From assembly GCA_002778195.1 (NCBI GenBank), contig PCDI01000007.1, positions 1,847,337-1,911,336 on the forward strand: DNA of 64,000 nt, given 5' to 3'. Under the pieces are notes generated by a model. It was given only the letters and a program-made list of their open reading frames with translations, was not told the origin of the DNA and did not search any database. The stretch is from Raffaelea ambrosiae (Eukaryota > Ascomycota > Sordariomycetes > Ophiostomatales > Ophiostomataceae). Every line of letters starts with the position of its first letter. Within the stretch, counting starts at the first letter, position 1. The translations under genes and the position numbers were made by a program. Positions 12,495 through 23,635 of the stretch are shown here, in pieces.

Positions 12495-13689
12495 GTTGGG
12501 CTTTTGTATCAGGTCTGCCTGCGAGGTTTGGGGAAAGAGAAAGAGAGGGGGGAAGGAAGGTTGAGGGGTGCACACGAAAAGCCCGTCACAGAGTATTCAT
12601 AGGAACGAAAAGGATAAAGCCGGGCCAGAGGGAGAGAAAAAAAGGGCCCAACTCGCTGTCGCTTGTCAAATTTGAGCGTCAGACAGGCACCAGCTGAACT
12701 GGACGACTGAGGTGGTCTTGCTACAAACAAGTTGAGGAAATGCCCAGGTGTGTGGCTACAATAGAAGAAACGAAGCCGCAATATACAAAGGACAATGTAT
12801 AGAATAGAGAAGAAAAGGAAAAGGGAGGAAAAGAAAACCAAGCAGGGACAAAAGGCAGAAAAGGCGTGTGCAAACGAAAGCCTGTCGTCTTGTGTGAATG
12901 TCAGGGGCAAACAACTCGGAGAGGACTCAGACATACGCTAGTAATTGTTAATAATTGGCGCATATTCGCCTCATTGCACTAACAGATTTTATCTAGTTTT
13001 GAGACTTTGCGGAGTCGCGATTGCGGGGGCGCACCCTTGGAATTCTGGCTGAGCACGCGAGCCACCGCGTCTCGGCTGTCGGCGGAACACTTTTCCGACT
13101 TACACCCAAGGCCGGCCTAATGAGGCAGTGACTACCATCGTGATGTCAGTTCGCCAATGGGTTACGTCTAGCTAACTATTGCATTGAAAAAAAATATATT
13201 TTTCTATTTTTATGCTATCATACTTTATTTCTCACACTCTCTATTCCTTTCTCGTTGCTTCGTACTTGTACCTTTACTTTTGCCTTTGTTTTTGGTGTGG
13301 ACGGAACTACTTTCTTTTTGAAGTGAAGGCGGATCCGGAAAGTTTCACATCGGATATTTTTGTGATAACTTACAGACGTCTACGTCGGTACTGTACTGGA
13401 GCAAGCCTCAAAATGTTGGACATGACTAATTGTCTCCTGGAGCTTTTAGCTCAATGGTTACGGCCGTATGAAGAGAAAACTTAAGGGAGGAGGGCAAGTT
13501 AACCACGTCAAAAATGGTGCGAACTTTATTTTCATGTATATATGTGTGTGGGATGTTGGCTACAATGGAAAAATTCCAATCTATATTTTGTTTCTGTTGT
13601 TACTCTTGGATCCTGTTCCCAAATCGAAAAGCACTGCACACAACACACTTCACGGCCTTTTTTGATATAACTGGAATCTTCCGGCCACA
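12495..13689. other. Divergent intergenic region
   Basis: This 1.2-kb region lies between the dynamin-like gene (minus) and the F-box-like gene (plus) and contains both upstream regions. It has purine-rich stretches (12530-12560 and 12790-12850) and an AT-rich part at 13180-13210. No coding region was recognised. Confidence 0.5.
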
Positions 13690-15235
13690 ATGGAAAATAA
13701 ATCGACATTGGCCACGGGGTGGCATTCGCTCCCGGCAGAGCTTCGAATTATGATCCTGAAGACCATTCCCTGCACGAATGCTCGCTATGGCGCGCTTGCA
13801 TCCGTTAACAGAGAGTGGAGTGCGGTACTGGAACGGGAGAATTTCCACACACTGAGGTTGGGGATGAACCAGCTCATAGACTTTCGGACCATGGCCGATC
13901 GCAACCAGAGCTTGGTCAGACATGTTTGGTTGGATATTAGGCTTCCGTCGTATACATGCGAAGACTGCTCCAAGGAGGAGGATTTGCCAGAGTGGCATGC
14001 AAGCGCCGCGGTCATTCGCACAACACTGAGCATGGCCTTTTCGACCTTGAAACACTGGAAGCCGACAGAACACGGGTTGACTTTGGAGATCAGCATCCAT
14101 TCCCCCAGCGACCAGCTTCACTTCTTCAAGAACCTTGAATTTTCAAGCGTTTATGAAGATGAGGCAGCGGTTTTCAAGCCGCACACTGCGCTGGAGTTTC
14201 CCCCTCGCAAATTGCACGACCTATGGCATGGCTGGGAGTATGGCGGGTACACTCACATGCACACGGACAAAGCAACATCGCGCGTCTTCATGCCATACCA
14301 CATCCTGTATTTCTCACGGTTCCAACTCCCGACGGTGCAGGCTGTCACAAAATTTGTTGTGCGCCGGCAAGTTCGCCGCCGATTCCTCGGGGAAACGTTG
14401 CTGCAACTATGCGAATCGTTCCCCAATCTGAAGCGGATGGTGTACGAGCCCTGGAGGGAATGTGCCTATGTAATCCCGGAACTACGAGACAGAGGTGAGT
14501 GATATCAGCAAACACGTGGTACCTCCCAGTTGTTGCACGTGAATAACACTAATAATCTTCACAGATTACACAAACTTGATGCGCGGTGTCTGGAAACATA
14601 CTAGCATTAAGAGTGTATCGATTTACGAAGATACTTCCGACCTTGTCGTGCCATCGCAGCTGCCGCGAAATGATGTGATGAGGGTCGACGAGGAGCGCCG
14701 AGAACATTTGCCTCTTGCGGCAGCCTTTGCCTTTGGAAGCCGGCAACTCGAGAATCTCTATGCCTCACACTTGATCGACGCATCCTCATTTTTCAGAACT
14801 TGCCAGGAGGAATGGGTCTGGGATTCCCTGCAGGTCTTGACACTTACAGCAAAGCATCTGGGACGCCATAGCCTCCCCGAAGCGGCGTACGCGCTGCTGC
14901 GCAAAGCAGCCACGGTTGCGCAGAGAATGCCGGCGCTGCATACAATGGTGCTATGGACAATGGATTGCCGCGGGGCCGGCGCTTTCGAGTACACCAGAGC
15001 AGACGGCGCCTCATCCATCACATGGCGTGGCCACTGGGACCTGCGCCTGCCCCCTGAGGTGGTGTCAGAGTGGGACAAGGTGAACGAGAACGGACGCTAC
15101 GAAATTCGTGTTGAGAAGGAGCTGCTGAAAAAGAGCTTCGGCAGCCAAGTGATTCGTGATATCAAGCTGCCACGAGGCGTCATCGAGGCGTCCTCTTTGT
15201 GGCAGAAGCTGTATGAGGAAGAGCCCGTCCTCTAA
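13690..15235 (+). CDS. F-box-like protein of unknown target
   Basis: Two exons (13690-14494 and 14565-15235) encode 491 residues. The intron 14495-14564 is GTGAGT..CACAG and joins GACAGAG to ATTACACAA, restoring ..RDRDYTN... The N-terminus (WHSLPAELRIMILKTI near residue 11, then ASVNREWSAVLE) matches the fungal F-box pattern LPxELxxxIL. The rest has no repeat or catalytic motif that I recognise; there is a CEDC pair around residue 90. F-box proteins of this shape are abundant and poorly characterised in Sordariomycetes. A role as an SCF substrate adaptor is inference from the N-terminus only. The exon structure is well supported because both exons are long open frames that join in phase. Confidence 0.7.
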
Positions 15236-15649
15236 GTCAGTTCGCGAGAGATTAGATAGCGACGTTTGACGACGATTCCAATCAAGTACTATGCAGTTAG
15301 GTCTGGTTGAGGAGACAGAGAGCGAGCCTCTCTTGGATCCTGGTTGCGTGAAACTCGTGTGTTGGACTCACCGGTCTTTGGTGAAGGACTGGCATTGGCT
15401 GCTGTCTCCCTGGCAATGGGGGCACGCGCAGCAGAGAGACACGTGATTGGACAGGCGGTGCCCCACACTGGGCTGTTGCCAAAACCAGTGATTGGTAGCG
15501 TTTGGTGGGGTCCAGCAGATGATTGTTCACAAAAGGGGGCATTCTTGCCCTCTGGCCAGCAGGGCGAACACGAACTCGACATCTTGCATATTGCTGTCTT
15601 GCTTTGTTTCTTTCAGTGCACCTCCTCCCTTGCACCGACAGAACCGACC
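15236..15649. other. Intergenic / 5' leader of the pyrophosphorylase gene
   Basis: The first part is 3' sequence of the F-box-like gene and the last part is promoter and leader of the next gene. There is a CT-rich run just before the ATG at 15650. No separate gene was seen. Confidence 0.4.
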
Positions 15650-17283
15650 ATGTCTCTCCAGATCCCGCACCGCCCGCACGCGAACGGCGTCAAGCCCGTG
15701 ACGAAGGCCGTCATCCTCGTAAGTGGGCGGAACCAAGACCCTGCCATAGCTTTAGAACAGCTGGAGAACGCCAAAAACGACAGAAACGGCGGTGTTGCGA
15801 CCGCTTGTTGCACGGCTCGGCTAACCATGGTCTTTTCTTTGCTACGCAGGTCGGCGGCTCGTCGCGCGGCACCCGATTCCGGCCCCTGTCGCTGGACGTC
15901 CCAAAGGTATGCAATTGGCCCCTCAAACGTCCTCGAACTGCCGTCTTTCCACCCCCCCCAGCTTGGCTAACCGTGCCTCGATTTCTCACCGCAGCCCCTC
16001 TTCGATGTGGCCGGCCACCCCATCATCTGGCACTGTCTGACGGCCATCGAGAAAGTGCCGTCGATCCACGAGGTGTACCTGATCGGCTACTACGACGAGT
16101 CGGTGTTCCGCGACTTCATCAAGGACGCCTCGGCCAGCTTCCCCCACCTGTCCATCAAGTACCTGCGCGAGTACCAGGCGCTGGGCACGGCCGGCGGCCT
16201 GTACCACTTCCGCGATGCTATCCTCAAGGGCCGGCCGGAGCGGCTGTTTGTGCTCAACTCGGACGTGTGCTGCTCGTTCCCGCTCAACGAGATGCTCAAG
16301 CTGTACACCGAGAAGGACGCCGAGGCCGTGATTCTGGGCACGCGCGTCAGCGAGGAGGCGGCATCCAACTTTGGCTGCATCGTGTCAGACAACCACACTA
16401 GACGCGTGCTGCACTACGTGGAGAAGCCGGAGAGCCAGATCTCCAACCTGATCAACTGCGGCGTGTACCTGTTCAGCACCGACGTCATCTTCCCCTCCAT
16501 CCGCACCGCCATCAAGCGCCGCACCGACCGGCCGGCCCGTCTGGTGTCCTACCCGTCGTCGGACAACCTCGAGAACAGCTACATCGAGTACGACGAGGAC
16601 GACGAGGACGAGGAGAAGAAGAACGAGGTCATCCGCCTGGAGCAGGACATCCTCTCCGACCTGGCCGACAGCAAGCAGTTCTTTGTGTACGAGACCAAGG
16701 ACTTTTGGCGCCAAATCAAGACCGCCGGCTCGGCCGTGCCGGCCAACGCGCTCTACCTCCAGCAGGCCTGGCAGCACGACTCGCCCGAGCTTGCCAAGCC
16801 CAGCGCCAACATACTGCAGCCCGTCTTCATCCACCCGACGGCTCACGTCGACCCCACCGCCAAGCTGGGCCCCAACGTGTCCATCGGCCCCCGCGTCACC
16901 GTCGGGCCCGGCGCCCGCATCAAGGAGGCCATTGTCCTCGAGGACTCGGAGGTCAAGCACGACGCGTGTGTGCTGTACGCCATTGTCGGCTGGAACAGCC
17001 GCGTCGGCCCTTGGGCCCGTGTCGAGGGAACTCCCACGCCCGTGGCCAGCCACAGCACAAGCATCATCAAGAACGGCGTCAAGGTGCAGTCCATCACCAT
17101 TCTGGGCAAGGAGTGCAGCGTCGGCGACGAGGTCCGCGTGCAGAACTGCGTCTGTCTGCCGTTCAAGGAGCTGAAGCGGGTAAGTTGTCTGCCCACACTG
17201 CTGCAGTGCCCCCCGTTCATGTTCATGCCTCGGAAAACGTGTACTAACCCCAGCAGGATGTCTCCAACGAAGTCATCATGTAG
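15650..17283 (+). CDS. GDP-mannose pyrophosphorylase A-like (mannose-1-phosphate guanylyltransferase family, regulatory type)
   Basis: Four exons (15650-15718, 15850-15906, 15995-17179 and 17257-17283) encode 445 residues. The N-terminus reads VGGSSRGTRFRPLSLDVPKP across the first junctions, the nucleotidyltransferase signature in the GMPPA form (GTRFRPLS rather than GTRLRPLT). A sugar-nucleotide transferase domain follows, with LNSDVCCSFP and a VEKPES motif. A left-handed beta-helix of hexapeptide repeats lies near residues 275-330 (HPTAHVDPTAKLGPNVSIGP). An acidic insert (DEDDEDEEKK) interrupts the domain. The C-terminus, reached through a tiny last exon, is VSNEVIM, the usual ending of this family. 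The role is control of, or part of, GDP-mannose synthesis for glycosylation and cell wall. The catalytic B subunit is normally a separate gene. The last intron ends CAGCAG, so one extra Gln is possible. Confidence 0.88.
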
Positions 17284-18270
17284 ACTGCCCGGGCGTCTCA
17301 CAATATTGTGCCCATAATGGTTATATAGCGAGACGGGTGGGAAAATGGGGAAAACAACCGCGAAAAAAAAGAGAACCAAAAAAAGCATTAGAGGCAGGAT
17401 CGTTGCGATAAACAAGACGCGCCTGTAGAAATTTGACAGACATCAACGGAAAACGGTCTCCCGACATCATCGCCAACGTGACGGCGACCAGCTATCGACG
17501 GCAACCAGCTATCCTGTTTCCTTTGCACCTAGTATTTTTGATTTTTTTGTCTTTACCTTTGCCCGAGATAGCGTACCTGCTTTTGTTATCTTCACCTTAT
17601 GTTTCTACATTACATTACCAACTTTGTTTTGACAGGCGTTGAGTGGTAATGGACGCTGCATGCACGAGCAATGCGTTGCGCCGTGACACTCGACTGGGCC
17701 ATCAGCGACTTTTGTCTTCTTTGCAACCGCAGAGGGTTTATCATCACAGTAATAGGCGTAGACAAAAAAAAAAACCAAATAAAACCCCTTTTATCTAGCA
17801 ACTGCGTTTGGAACTTCCTTTCTACACTCGATGCGCATAGGATCGCCATTTCGGCTGACAAATGTCCTCAAGCAAAACCGCCCTAGCCACTTTTAGTGAT
17901 CCTCGGCTCAAATCAGTTGGCAACTGGTATCGTGATGTGCTCCCCGAAATGACGACAGCGCGAGCTTCATTCATTTGCCACTTGTCATCTGTCGTGCGAC
18001 ACTCGTTTACAGAACGTTGACAAATATCCAAGTTCCAAACCATAGCAGAAGTTCAATTGGCGAATTGGTTACCAAACAGCGCGGAGGGGAGTGATTCACA
18101 AGACATAAATACAACGAGTAAAAAGCCACTTGACACCAATTGACACCAGTTGACACCAGTTAACAACCTACACTGCGCCAACATTAACAACAACTTTCCA
18201 CGACCCGTGTGATCATCACCGGCATCATCACTAACAACACCACAACAACCACAACAACCACAACAGCAGC
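17284..18270. other. Intergenic region and promoter of the MDR reductase gene
   Basis: This 1-kb region has no recognised gene. The last 140 bp before the next ATG hold three direct 10-bp repeats (18131-18160) and a CA/CAA-rich leader (18232-18270: repeated ACAACA, ACCACAAC), a composition common in 5' leaders of highly expressed fungal genes. Confidence 0.5.
18131..18160. repeat. Three tandem TGACACCART 10-mers upstream of the reductase
   Basis: TGACACCAAT, TGACACCAGT and TGACACCAGT follow one another without a gap and end 110 bp before the ATG at 18271. The one-turn spacing puts all copies on the same DNA face, so they could be binding sites; equally this may be simple replication slippage. 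Confidence 0.7.
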
Positions 18271-19411
18271 ATGGTGTCCAACAAGACTCTCATCTACAAA
18301 AAGATCCCCCAAGGCCTGCCTGTGCCTGGCCAGGACCTTGTCATCGAGGACCGGCCCCTGGATCTCAGCGCACCCCCACCCGAGGGTGGTCTGGTCGTGG
18401 AGATCCTCTACTCCTCGTTCGACCCATATCTGCGCGGCCGCATGCGCGACCCGAGCATCAAGTCGTACTCGCCGGCCTTCACCCTCGGCGAGCCCATCTG
18501 GGAGGATGCCATTGCCCGCGTGCTGGCCACGGACAATGCCGAGTACAACGTCGGCGACCACGTTGTGGCCTTTCTGCCCATCAGCCAGTACGCCCGCATC
18601 CCTGCCAATCCGCCGGCCGTGCGCACCATCCCGTCGCCGCGCCGCATCGACAATCCGGGCCATCTCGACGTCGCGCACTGGCTCGGCGCCCTGGGCATGC
18701 CCGGCCTGACAGCCTACGCGGGCCTCCTCGAGGCCGGCCAGCCCAAAGCTGGCGAGACCCTCTTTGTGAGCTCGGCTGCCGGGGCCGTGGGCCAGATTGT
18801 GGGCCAGGTTGCCAAGCAGCGGGGTTTGCGTGTGATTGGCTCTGTGGGTTCCGACGAGAAGCTGGACTTCATCATCAAGGAGCTCGGCTACGATGCCGGC
18901 TTCAACTACAAGAAGGAGTCGCCCATTGATGCGCTGCCGCGGCTGGCACCCAACGGCATCGACGTATACTTTGAAAACGTCGGTGGCGACCATCTCGAGG
19001 CTGCCGTGCAGAACATCAACGTGCACGGGCGCATTGCCGTGTGCGGCACGGTAAGCACTAACTAGCACGCGCCCGGGGTATGATGTCAATACTACGGACC
19101 AACTACTAGTTACTAACTAAACCACTGGGCAGGTGTCTGACTACAATAAGCCCGTGGCGGAAAAGAGTGGCCTGGCGGGCGTGTTCCGCATCGTGGCCAA
19201 GCGAATCAAGATCCAGGGACTGCTGGTCAGCGACGAGGATTTCGGCCCCAAGTACTACCAGGAGCACCAGGACGATGTGCAAAAGTGGCTGCTGGACGGT
19301 ACTTTCAAGGCCAAGCTGAGTGTTACCGAAGGCATTGAGAACGCCGCAGAGGGCCTGGTGGGCATGCTGCAGGGCACGAATTTTGGCAAGGCGGTGCTGA
19401 AGGTCAAATAA
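18271..19411 (+). CDS. NADP-dependent MDR double-bond reductase (leukotriene B4 dehydrogenase/prostaglandin reductase-like)
   Basis: Two exons (18271-19050 and 19133-19411; intron GTAAGC..GGCAG with a TACTAAC branch site) give 352 residues. It is a zinc-independent medium-chain reductase: the N-terminus carries SSFDPYLRGRM, and there is a nucleotide-binding stretch near residues 165-190 (SSAAGAVGQIVGQVAK) and YFENVGGDHLEA. These are hallmarks of the LTB4DH/alkenal reductase branch, which reduces C=C bonds next to a carbonyl with NADPH. The protein length matches the family. It is the first gene of the accessory block and lies 0.5 kb upstream of the oxygenase, in the same direction. Reduction of an enone or phenylpropenal side chain is a reasonable but unproven job here. 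Confidence 0.88.
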
Positions 19412-19947
19412 ACTCGGTAGTTAGAGTCCAGTTTGGTGCATCACGTTTGCGCCAGAGAATCAATTGCTGGACCCCCATGGCTCCATCTCCTTTTGGAATA
19501 TGTTCTCCCGAGAGAACATGTCTTCCTGGGCAAAGTCCACCCTGCCGAATCATATGATGAACCCCTGAAAGCACAACAGATGGGTTGGTCCTCGGTAGTG
19601 TTTCTCTTGCTATGATGACTCTATTAATTTAAGAACACGTTTGGTGAACAACCTTCCAAAAAAGGCTGCTTGTCCCGTCCCAAAACGGCAAATCTGGTTG
19701 ATGCCAGTCGGGTTGATCACCCCGATTTCCCCGCAAAAACAAGACCTCACCTCACCGCAACCTGCCTTTGGAAATCCGAGCTGTTTCATTGATGATTTGC
19801 TGCGCGTCGTGCAGATCCATTGGTCGTAGAGGGTAGTCCCATGGTGGAACAATAAAGTCTGTCGGTTGTTGTTAGTCCACTGTTTGTGACTGGCCAGGTT
19901 GGCATCTCTTGCTCTTTGTATCACCTAACATCCTTTCTGATGAGGAC
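19412..19947. other. Intergenic region before the oxygenase gene
   Basis: This 0.5-kb region lies between two co-directional genes and holds the 3' end of the reductase and the promoter of the oxygenase. No other feature was recognised. Confidence 0.4.
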
Positions 19948-21761
19948 ATGGCGCACGCATTTTCTCTCTTCCCGGAGGTGCAGTCGGGATACAAGGACGG
20001 CCGCAAATACGACGAGCAGACCAAGTTCCCTGACACGTCCTACTTCAAGGGTGGCTTGAAACCCGTCCGTCTGGAAGCCGACGTCTTTGAGTGCGAGACG
20101 ACTGGCATCATCCCCCATGACATCAACGGCACATTCTATCGGGTCCAGCCGGACCCCCGGTTTCCTCCCATGTTCGAAGCAGATGTCCATTTCAGCGGCG
20201 ATGGGAGCGTCAGCGCCTTTCGCTTCCAGGACGGCCATGTAGATTTCAAGCAGCGGTATGTCCAGACAGATCGATACCACGCTGAGAACAAGCAGCGCAA
20301 AGCCCTGTTTGGCAAGTACCGGAATCCGTACACCGACAGTGAAATGGTGAAAGGCGTTATCCGCACCGTCTCGAACACGAACGTCACGTTCTGGCGGGGG
20401 GTCATCCTGGCGTCCAAGGAGGACGGCCCGCCGTTCGCCATGGATCCCACGACCCTCGAAACATTTGGCCGTTATGACTTTGAGGGCCAGATTACGGCGC
20501 CTTGCTTTACGGCTCATCCCAAGTTCGATCCCGACACGGGCGACATGGTGGCCTTTGCCTACGAGGCCGGCGGAGATGCCCACGATGCGTCTTGTTCGAT
20601 TGCCGTGTGGACATTCAGCGCGGAGACGGGTAGGATGACCGACGAGTCGTGGTACGAGGCGCCGTACTGCGGCATGATCCACGATGCAGCCTTGACCAAG
20701 AACTACCTGATCCTTCCCCTGACGCCCCTGAAAGCGGACGCGGAGCGCATCCAGAATGGCGGCAACCACTGGGCGTGGGATCCCAACGAGGACCAGTACT
20801 ATGGCATTGTTCCCCGGAAGGGCGGAAAGCCAGAGGACATCGTGTGGCTCCGCTCTGCCAACGGTAAGTACTGCCTCGTCGGGTGTGTTTCCTCCGAGAA
20901 CAGCGTGTTGACCCAGGGACAGCCTTTCATGGCCATGTTGCTGGTGCGTACGAGGACGACGATGGCAAGATTGTCTGTGACCTGACTGTGGCCGACGGCA
21001 ACGTCTTCTTCTGGTGGCCGTCCGACGAGCCCGCCGGAGCCGCCAAGCCGGTGCGGCCACAGCTTCTGTCCGACACCTTCCGCTGGGTGCTCGACCCCCA
21101 AGCACCCTCCGGCTCGTACGTGAAGCCTGCCCGCCAGTACGGCACCAACGGCGAGTTCTCGCGCATCGACGACCGCTTCGTCACCAAGCGCTACTCCCAC
21201 TTCTGGCAGCTCCAGATCGACCCCAAGCGGCCCTACGACTTTGCCGCCTGCGGGCCGCCTGCGGGGGGGCTCTTCAACGTGCTGGGCCACTACAACTGGG
21301 ACACCGGCGAGCACGACGAGTTCTTTGCCGGCCCGACCTGCACGTTCCAGGAGCCTGTATTTGTGCCGCGGGCCGGCTCGGACGTCGAGGGCGACGGCTA
21401 CCTCATGCTGCTGCTGAACCACCTCGACATCTTGCGCAACGACATCCTCGTGTTCGATGCGCTGCACATAGCCCAGGGCCCGCTGGCGGCCGTGCACCTG
21501 CCCATGCAGCTGCGGCTCGGCCTTCACGGCAACTTTGTCGAGCAGAAGGACATTGCCGACTGGGAGGCGCGGCGGCAGCCCGGCGGCGACGTGGGGCCGG
21601 TGCAGATCGCGACGGAGCCGCTGCCGTGGCAGGTGAGCTTGGCTGCGGCGGCTGCAGGGAGCCATGGGGCTAGCCACGGGGCTAGCCATGGGGCTGGCAA
21701 TGGCCACAGCCAGCACTCCAATGGCACCAGCGGAGCCAATGGTGCGGGTGGAGATCCCTGA
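19948..21761 (+). CDS. Carotenoid/stilbene-cleaving oxygenase (lignostilbene dioxygenase-like)
   Basis: Two exons (19948-20863 and 20923-21761; intron GTAAGT..GACAG, 59 bp) encode 584 residues of the carotenoid-cleavage oxygenase family, non-haem Fe(II) enzymes that split a C=C bond into two aldehydes. All four iron-binding histidines are visible: His190 (TAHPKFDP), His245 (MIHDAAL), His308 or 310 (FHGHVAGAYED, across the splice site) and His507 (LHGNF). No signal or transit peptide is seen, so a cytosolic enzyme is likely. In fungi, relatives such as Neurospora CAO-1 cleave stilbenes (resveratrol, piceatannol), whereas CAO-2 types cleave torulene. The aromatic-catabolic neighbours favour a stilbenoid substrate. 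The C-terminus ends in a Ser/His/Gly/Asn tail made of SHGA repeats (DNA 21660-21700), absent from the catalytic fold. The start ATG gives MAHAFSLFPE. Confidence 0.9.
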
Positions 21762-22604
21762 AGCACCATCGTTTCTTTGCTGGATTACGCTGGATTACGC
21801 TGGATTACGCCGTCCTTACCAAGCTTCCTACATGTCCAGTGTTTCTCTATTGTTGTCTCTTGTCTATTTATGTAGTTCAGTAGTTGCTCGCACATGTTTG
21901 AACCTGGTTACACGACGCATTCTCAATGGACCGCACACGCAAAGCCTTGCTCAAATGCATTCTGCATCCCGACTGTGTTGAATGGCCGTGCTGTCAAAAA
22001 TGGACAAAAAAACCCAACTTCCAGTCCACACTTCTTTGTCAACTGCCGATCTGCGGGACAGCGTGTCGGCCACCCCTGCGAGTTTCCCCTACCAATTGAC
22101 ATCGAAACAGCATTGATATTAGCCATCGCATCGATGTCGGTAGTGCTCACTGACTGCATACCTACGTGGCTTTCGGAGCAAGACAGGCCTGGTTGAGTCT
22201 AGCTCGTCGCTTGGATGCACAGCATACCAGATGCTCGTTGACGTCGAGCTTAGTCTTGCCTGATTGATGTAACAGCACTGGATTGCTTCCGAAACCCTTG
22301 ATCAAGAGGGTCCCGACTGCGTTGGGGAAAAGACTGTATGAAGAATTCGGGGTCATCCGCATTCGCCCAACAGCTTCACTTGTTTCCCTCGGGACAATCA
22401 ATCCGACGTGTGTTCGGTTTCTTTGCTTCGCGATAGAGCTGTGCTCCTGTAGATGTGGTTTTTTACACTTGTACTTATGAGGGCGACTGGAAGCTCCCGT
22501 GTTTGGTGATATCGAGGACTCGGACGTCGCACCTACACTCTTTTGCGAGCTACTTTGACCATTCGTGAAGCACAGCCTAATACCTACCCTCTTTTTGAAC
22601 CAAC
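21762..22604. other. Intergenic region with a perfect 10-bp triplet repeat
   Basis: Nothing here looks coding. Just after the oxygenase stop, TGGATTACGC is repeated three times at 21781-21810 in the 3' UTR. The remainder is the promoter of the SnoaL-like gene. Confidence 0.5.
21781..21810. repeat. TGGATTACGC x3 perfect tandem repeat
   Basis: Three identical 10-bp units lie about 20 bp past the oxygenase stop codon, probably within its 3' UTR. Confidence 0.9.
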
Positions 22605-23513
22605 ATGGCCGACGAAGTGGCGCAACTGAAAAAGACCGTCGAGGCTCTGCAGAAGCAGGTGGCTCGGATTGACGGCAAGTATCTTCTGTCGCCCCCCTCC
22701 TTGACGCATGTCCGCATTTTTCTGACACTGGCAGACCAGGAGGAGGTTCGCAAGCTTCAGTACAAGTATGGGTACTACTTGGACAAGTGCCTCTACAAAG
22801 AGGTGCGTGGCAGACCTTGCGAGACACAGGCTCTAGAGTTGTCCTGACAGGCAGCAAAAAACAAACAGGTGACGGAGCTGTATGCAGACGATCCGAGCAC
22901 GTCGGTCCAATTTCTCGGAGGCAGGTACCTCCGGAAAGAAGGCGTGAAACGGCTCTACATCGACCGCTTCGGCGGCTTCTTTGTTGGCGGCCGCAACGGC
23001 CCTGTCCACGGCTTCCTCTTGGACCACCCCCAGATGCAGGGCATTGTGGATGTCAACTACGACAGCCCGGACGGCCGTCCGCGTGCCAACGCCCGCTTCC
23101 GGTCGCTGATGCAGGCCGGCGTGCACATCAGCCAGGCCGACCGGCACCCTCGCGGGTTCACGCAGTGGTTCGAAGGCGGCGTCTACGAGAACGAGTACAT
23201 CAAGGAGGACGGGGTCTGGAAGATTCTGCATCTGCGGTACTTTCCCTTCTGGCACGGCGACTACGAGCATGGCTGGGGCTACAAGGTTGCGGGCTTCGTG
23301 CCCTTCCCGACCAAGACCTTCCCCGAGGATCCCAAGGGCCCGGACGAGACTGTGGCCGAGGACCAGCGCATGCTGTGGCCCGACTGCCGAGTTGTGCCCT
23401 TCCATTACACGCACCCCATCACCAAGGAGGCGGTGGACGCGACTGATGCCCAGGCGCCCCTGTACGGCGAAGACCCCAAAGAAGCTCTCCCGGCTTTGAA
23501 GTTGGTGGGCTGA
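22605..23513 (+). CDS. SnoaL-like/NTF2-fold protein, possible aromatic-catabolism enzyme
   Basis: Three exons (22605-22674, 22735-22802 and 22869-23513) encode 260 residues. The N-terminal helix MADEVAQLKKTVEALQKQVA looks like a short coiled coil. It leads into EEVRKLQYKYGYYLDKCLYKE, the opening helix of SnoaL-like (NTF2-fold) proteins, with the remainder (FGGFFVGGRNGPVHGFLLDH, TQWFEGGVYENEYIKEDGVW) as the curved sheet. SnoaL folds act as isomerases, hydratases or hydroxylase subunits on polyketides and aromatics; the reaction here is unknown. Intron 1 uses a GC donor (G|GCAAGT..GGCAG), the only choice that fits the phase. Intron 2 is GTGCGT..ACAG. The gene sits between the oxygenase and the decarboxylase, converging on the latter, so a role in the same pathway is plausible. 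Confidence 0.82.
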
Positions 23514-23635
23514 AGCACAGAGATCTCTTGTAAATAGCAATCATTTACGGAAGCAAACTTCAACCCCGGTTGTGACTTTCAAGACTCTTTCTTTCGGCTA
23601 GTATGAAACTGCACAAAAAAGTACTGCAATCATCG

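Noticed and set aside
16385..17053. 222-codon minus frame opposite the pyrophosphorylase
   Set aside because: Antisense shadow of a GC-rich exon, full of Gly, Asp, Val and Leu; the plus-strand gene explains the sequence.
18184..19089. 301-codon minus frame opposite the MDR reductase
   Set aside because: Antisense shadow; the plus strand has clear family motifs and a normal intron.
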